A DNA stretch of 64,000 nucleotides from Acidaminococcus fermentans (GTDB lineage Bacteria > Bacillota > Negativicutes > Acidaminococcales > Acidaminococcaceae): positions 62,001 through 126,000 of the forward strand of contig NZ_VULN01000006.1 of assembly GCF_009696675.1 (NCBI RefSeq). The letters run 5' to 3'. The stretch's first letter is position 1; each line of letters starts with the position of its first letter. The translations under genes were made by a program, and so were the position numbers. This document shows positions 60,448-64,000 of the stretch, one piece after another. The notes beneath the pieces are model-generated. The model saw nothing but the letters and a program-made list of their open reading frames with translations, did no database searches and had not been told where the DNA came from.

Positions 60448-61212
60448 ATGCTGGAATTCCACTGGCAGGATTTGATTTTCCTTTTGGCAGCCGGCTTCAT
60501 CGGCTCTTTTGTAGATGCGGCGGTAGGCGGCGGTGGTCTGATCACCCTGCCGGCCTTTATGGCCACCGGCATCCCCACCCCCTTTGCCCTGGGGTCCAAC
60601 AAACTGGCCTCCTCCATCGGCGCGGTGACCAGTTTCTTTACCTTTGCCCGGTCCGGGAAAGTGGACCGGAAGATCCTGAAGATGATGCCCCTGTCCTTTT
60701 TGGGCAGTGCCGCCGGGGCCTGTATTGCCTCCCTGCTGCCGGAACAGCTGCTCCGGTACATTGTGGTGCTGGCCCTGGTGGGAGTGGCTTGCTATACCTA
60801 TTACCGGAAAAACTGGGACGGGGTCAATGAAATGACCGAAATGACCCGGTCCGTTGCCCTGGGCATCGCCGCCATGGCCTGGTTCCTGGGCATGTACGAC
60901 GGTTTTTTCGGACCGGGGACAGGTTCGTTCCTGATCTTCGGATTCCTCTATTTCGGCTATAACTTCGTAACCGCTGCCGGGAATACCAAGGCCCTGAACC
61001 TGGCCAGCAACCTGGGAGGCCTTGTGGCTTTCCTGATGCTGGGCCGGGTGTATCTGGCCTATGCCCTGCCCATGGGGCTGGTGGAGATCCTGGGCGCCCG
61101 GCTGGGAGCGAAGATTGCCATACAAAAAGGTGTGGGCTACATCCGCACCCTGTACCTGGTCATGACCGTCCTGCTGATCGGCAAGCAGGTCTATGACCTT
61201 TTCTTGAAATAA
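60448..61212 (+). CDS. TSUP family membrane transporter (TauE/SafE)
   Basis: 254 residues with about eight hydrophobic helices. The opening FLLAAGFIGSFVDAAVGGGGLITLPAF and the internal repeat MYDGFFGPGTGSFLIFGFL are the two TauE/SafE signature halves. The family exports or imports sulfur-containing or organic anions such as sulfite or sulfoacetate; the substrate here is unknown. It lies between thiN and gyrA, 4 bp after thiN. The start at 60448 has GGAAGGAG upstream. Confidence 0.92.
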   Translation: MLEFHWQDLIFLLAAGFIGSFVDAAVGGGGLITLPAFMATGIPTPFALGSNKLASSIGAVTSFFTFARSGKVDRKILKMMPLSFLGSAAGACIASLLPEQLLRYIVVLALVGVACYTYYRKNWDGVNEMTEMTRSVALGIAAMAWFLGMYDGFFGPGTGSFLIFGFLYFGYNFVTAAGNTKALNLASNLGGLVAFLMLGRVYLAYALPMGLVEILGARLGAKIAIQKGVGYIRTLYLVMTVLLIGKQVYDLFLK

Positions 61213-61214
61213 CC

Positions 61215-61229
61215 GCGTCAAAAAGACGC
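61215..61229 (+). other. Small hairpin in the gyrA leader
   Basis: GCGTC and GACGC flank five A residues between the TSUP stop and the gyrA start. It is too weak for a terminator without a T-run. Confidence 0.3.
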
Positions 61230-61248
61230 AGGAAGGAAGCGTGAGAAC

Positions 61249-63744
61249 GTGGATGATCAGCAGAATGACAAGCAGACCATCTCTGCCGGCAAGGTAATCC
61301 CCGTCTATGTGGAAGATGAGATGCAGAAATGCTACATCGACTACGCCATGAGCGTCATCGTCCAGCGGGCCCTGCCGGATGTGCGGGACGGTCTGAAGCC
61401 GGTCCACCGCCGCATCCTCTATGCCATGAACGAGGCAGGGATGCTGCCCAACAAGGCTTATAAAAAAAGCGCCCGTATCGTGGGCGATGTTTTGGGGAAA
61501 TACCATCCCCACGGGGATTCCTCGGTGTATGACGCCATTGTGCGTCTGGCCCAGGATTTCTCCACCCGGTATCTGATGGTGGACGGCCACGGGAACTTCG
61601 GTTCCGTGGACGGGGACCCACCGGCCGCCATGCGGTATACGGAAGTCCGGATGGGGAAGATCGCCGTGGAGATGCTCCGGGACATCGAAAAGGATACGGT
61701 GGATTTCATCCCCAACTACGATGAATCCCTGAAGGAACCCACGGTGCTGCCTGCCAAGGTGCCGGCTCTCCTGATCAACGGTTCCGCCGGGATCGCCGTG
61801 GGCATGGCCACCAACATTCCGCCCCACAACCTGGGAGAAGTGGTGGATGCCTGCGTGATGCTCATCGACAATCCGGATGCCACCATCGACCAGCTGATGA
61901 CCGCCATCAAAGGGCCGGACTTCCCTACCGGGGCCAAGATCCTGGGCCTGTCCGGGATCCGCCAGGCCTATACCACCGGCCGGGGGGTTGTGAAGGTACG
62001 GGCCAAGACCCATGTGGAACCCATGCCCAAGAACAAGAACCGGATCGTGGTGACGGAAATCCCCTACCAGGTGAACAAGGCCAAGCTCATCGAGAACATC
62101 GCCCACCTGGTCCAGGACAAGACCCTGGAAGGGATCACCGACCTGCGGGATGAATCGGACCGGAAGGGCATGCGCATCGTCATCGAACTGCGCAGCGATG
62201 TAGTCCCGGAGATCATGCTGAACAAGCTGTACAAGCACACCCAGCTCCAGGATTCCTTCGGGATCATCATGCTGGCCCTGGTCAGCGGCCATCCCCGGAT
62301 CCTGAACCTGAAGCAGATTCTGGAATACTATCTGGATCACCAGAAGGACGTCATTACCCGGAAATGCCGGTATGAACTGAAGAAAGCAAAAGAACGGGCC
62401 CACATTTTGGAGGGCTTGAAGATCGCCCTGGACCATCTGGACGAAGTGATCGCCACCATCCGGGCCAGCGCCAATGGGGACGTGGCCAAGGCCGCTTTGA
62501 TGGAAAAATTCGGCCTCAGCGACCGCCAGGCCCAGGCCATCCTGGATATGCGTCTCCAGCGCCTCACCGGTCTGGAACGGCAGAAGATCGAGGATGAATA
62601 TAAAGAAGTCATGGCCACCATTGCCTACCTGGAAGACGTGCTCAGCGATGAACACAAGATCATGGGCATTGCCCGGGAAGACCTGCTGGATGTGAAGAAA
62701 CGGTTCGGGGATGCCCGCCGGACTTCCATTGTGCCGGACACCGGGGATCTGGAAACCGAAGACCTGATCGCCGAAGAAGACGTGGTGATTACCATCAGCC
62801 ACCAGAGCTACATCAAGCGCCAGGCTCTCACCAACTTCCGGAACCAGAACCGGGGCGGCCGGGGCATCAAAGCCGGCAGCGGCAAGATTGTGAAGGAAGA
62901 CAACAAGGTGAAGGGAGACTTCTCGGAACATCTGCTCATGGCCAGCACCCATGACAACATCCTGTTCTTCACCAACCGGGGCCGGGTGTACCGGCAGAAG
63001 GGATTCGAGATCCCGGAAGCCAGCCGCACCGCCAAGGGGACCTTTATCCGGAACCTGCTGCCTCTGGAAGAGAACGAAAAGGTCAATGCGGTGATTGCCG
63101 TAAAGAGCGGCATCAGCGAGGACGAGAAGAAGTTCCTGTTCATGGCCACCAACCTGGGCTTTGTGAAGCGGACCAGCGTCAGCGAATTCAAGTCCGCCCG
63201 GAAAGGCGGCCTGATTGCCATCAACCTGGGCGAAGGGGAAGAGCTGATCGACGTGAAGCTCACCAGCGGCCACAATGACATCCTGCTGGCCACCCGGGAC
63301 GGGTACGCCATCCACTTCCAGGAAGACGACGTACGGTCCATGGGCCGCACCAGCCACGGGGTACGGGGCATCAACCTGCGGCCTCACGACAGCGTGGTCT
63401 CCATGGACAGCTGTGTGGACGACACGGGAGAAGTGCTCACGGTAACGGACAAGGGCCAGGGGAAACGGACCAACATTTCTGAATACCGGGTCCAGACCCG
63501 GGGCGGCAAGGGGATCATCAACCTGAAGGTGACCAACAAGACCGGCCTGATCGTGGGCTCCAAATTCATCAACGAATCCCAGGAAATCATGCTGATTTCC
63601 GCAGCGGGCATCATCATCCGGATGAACGCCGCTGATATTTCCACCTACGGAAGGAATGCCCAGGGCGTAAAGCTCATGGATCTGGAAGCAGGGGATAAAG
63701 TAGCCGCACTGGCCGTAGTGAATACGGTGGGTGAGGAAGAGTAA
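61249..63744 (+). CDS. gyrA: DNA gyrase subunit A
   Basis: 831 residues, GTG start with AGGAAGG 12 bp upstream. The catalytic Tyr is at 130 in [10 protein letters not shown]. The quinolone-resistance region keeps Ser91 and Asp95 (equivalent to E. coli Ser83 and Asp87), i.e. a susceptible-type sequence. The GyrA box-like [11 protein letters not shown] segment and six C-terminal beta-pinwheel repeats (for example [20 protein letters not shown]) are present. It cuts and passes DNA with GyrB. A terminator hairpin that starts repeat copy C follows 6 bp after the stop. Confidence 0.98.
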   Translation: MDDQQNDKQTISAGKVIPVYVEDEMQKCYIDYAMSVIVQRALPDVRDGLKPVHRRILYAMNEAGMLPNKAYKKSARIVGDVLGKYHPHGDSSVYDAIVRLAQDFSTRYLMVDGHGNFGSVDGDPPAAMRYTEVRMGKIAVEMLRDIEKDTVDFIPNYDESLKEPTVLPAKVPALLINGSAGIAVGMATNIPPHNLGEVVDACVMLIDNPDATIDQLMTAIKGPDFPTGAKILGLSGIRQAYTTGRGVVKVRAKTHVEPMPKNKNRIVVTEIPYQVNKAKLIENIAHLVQDKTLEGITDLRDESDRKGMRIVIELRSDVVPEIMLNKLYKHTQLQDSFGIIMLALVSGHPRILNLKQILEYYLDHQKDVITRKCRYELKKAKERAHILEGLKIALDHLDEVIATIRASANGDVAKAALMEKFGLSDRQAQAILDMRLQRLTGLERQKIEDEYKEVMATIAYLEDVLSDEHKIMGIAREDLLDVKKRFGDARRTSIVPDTGDLETEDLIAEEDVVITISHQSYIKRQALTNFRNQNRGGRGIKAGSGKIVKEDNKVKGDFSEHLLMASTHDNILFFTNRGRVYRQKGFEIPEASRTAKGTFIRNLLPLEENEKVNAVIAVKSGISEDEKKFLFMATNLGFVKRTSVSEFKSARKGGLIAINLGEGEELIDVKLTSGHNDILLATRDGYAIHFQEDDVRSMGRTSHGVRGINLRPHDSVVSMDSCVDDTGEVLTVTDKGQGKRTNISEYRVQTRGGKGIINLKVTNKTGLIVGSKFINESQEIMLISAAGIIIRMNAADISTYGRNAQGVKLMDLEAGDKVAALAVVNTVGEEE

Positions 63745-63750
63745 GAAAAA

Positions 63751-63994
63751 GGGGGGTGTTGCACGTTACGTGCAACACCCCCCTAGCTGTAGAGCCGCGT
63801 AGCGGCTCAAGTCTGGAGTCTGAAGTCTGGAGCCGAATGTTAAATTTGCATGCAAATTTTTGAATATGTAGAACCTTTGGACGAAATGATTGCTCAGATT
63901 GATTTCGATTCTGGTTTTACATAATCAAAAGGATCCGTCCAGCCAGGCGGATCCTGTCCTGAGGCTTCCGACTTCAGACTCCGGACTTCTGACT
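63751..63994. repeat. Long heptad-family element, copy C
   Basis: It begins with a 15-bp-stem hairpin GGGGGGTGTTGCACG (63751-63783) that follows gyrA. AGCTGTAGAGCCGC and heptads AGTCTGG, AGTCTGA, AGTCTGG, AGCCGAA (63810-63837) come next, then AAATTTGCATGCAAATTT, GGATCCGTCC/GGCGGATCC and an inverted heptad arm ending at 63994. It shows near base-for-base similarity to copy B. Confidence 0.85.
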
Positions 63995-64000
63995 GAGGGG

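Noticed and set aside
60427-63387. Long antisense frames over gyrA (986 residues) and over gyrB (847 residues, 57467-60010)
   Set aside because: They lie opposite clear gyrase genes and have low-complexity His/Pro/Gly-rich translations typical of shadow frames.

Overview
This looks like the replication-origin neighbourhood of a Negativicutes chromosome, most likely an Acidaminococcus or a close relative. The assignment rests on an SLH-domain outer-membrane porin (a diderm Firmicutes trait) together with Firmicutes-type genes (remB, jag, rnpA, parA/parB near the origin, TTG and GTG starts with strong GGAGG sites), a TAXI-type TRAP transporter and the fairly high GC content. It is inferred from the reading of the genes, not from a database search.

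Nearly all genes left of about 49.7 kb are on the minus strand and every gene right of 50.0 kb is on the plus strand. This is the pattern of two leading strands leaving an origin. Left to right: a TetR-like fragment and porin (0-2 kb); fumarase and a TAXI/DUF1850/DctQM TRAP operon (2-7.4 kb); tRNA-Lys and an Fe-S flavoprotein; a repeat-rich gene-free stretch (9.2-10 kb); threonine dehydratase and two secreted or small-protein loci (10-13.1 kb); rpoN and malY (13.3-16 kb); a LacI regulator with two unusual NRAMP-like transporters and a DapA-like aldolase that appear to form one regulon (16-21.4 kb); metallophosphoesterase, tRNA-Val and parA-parB (21-26 kb); pepT; then the conserved rsmG-mnmG-mnmE-jag-yidC-yidD-rnpA-rpmH block (28.7-35.2 kb).

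About 15 kb of unrelated genes separates rpmH from dnaA: an M20 hydrolase, two tandem IRG-like GTPases, asparaginase, an M48 protease, a xanthine salvage pair, tRNA-Gly, a 1576-residue EAL/GGDEF sensor protein and a C26 amidohydrolase. The origin spans about 49.86-54.56 kb. It holds two dnaA genes: a short one without domain I and a full-length one, with a HTH/coiled-coil gene between them. DnaA boxes sit in four intergenic gaps, and a DnaA-trio-like unwinding element lies just before dnaN. It continues as dnaN-recF-dciA-remB-gyrB-thiN-TSUP-gyrA.

The most striking non-coding feature is an interspersed repeat family. Terminator-like hairpins flank arrays of seven-base units in which only the GTC core is constant (NGTCNNN, closed by NGCCNNN). 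Long copies also carry an AAATTTGC...GCAAATTT palindrome. At least six long and seven short copies lie at gene ends, one of them inside the origin. I found no transposase, phage module, CRISPR array or rRNA gene.
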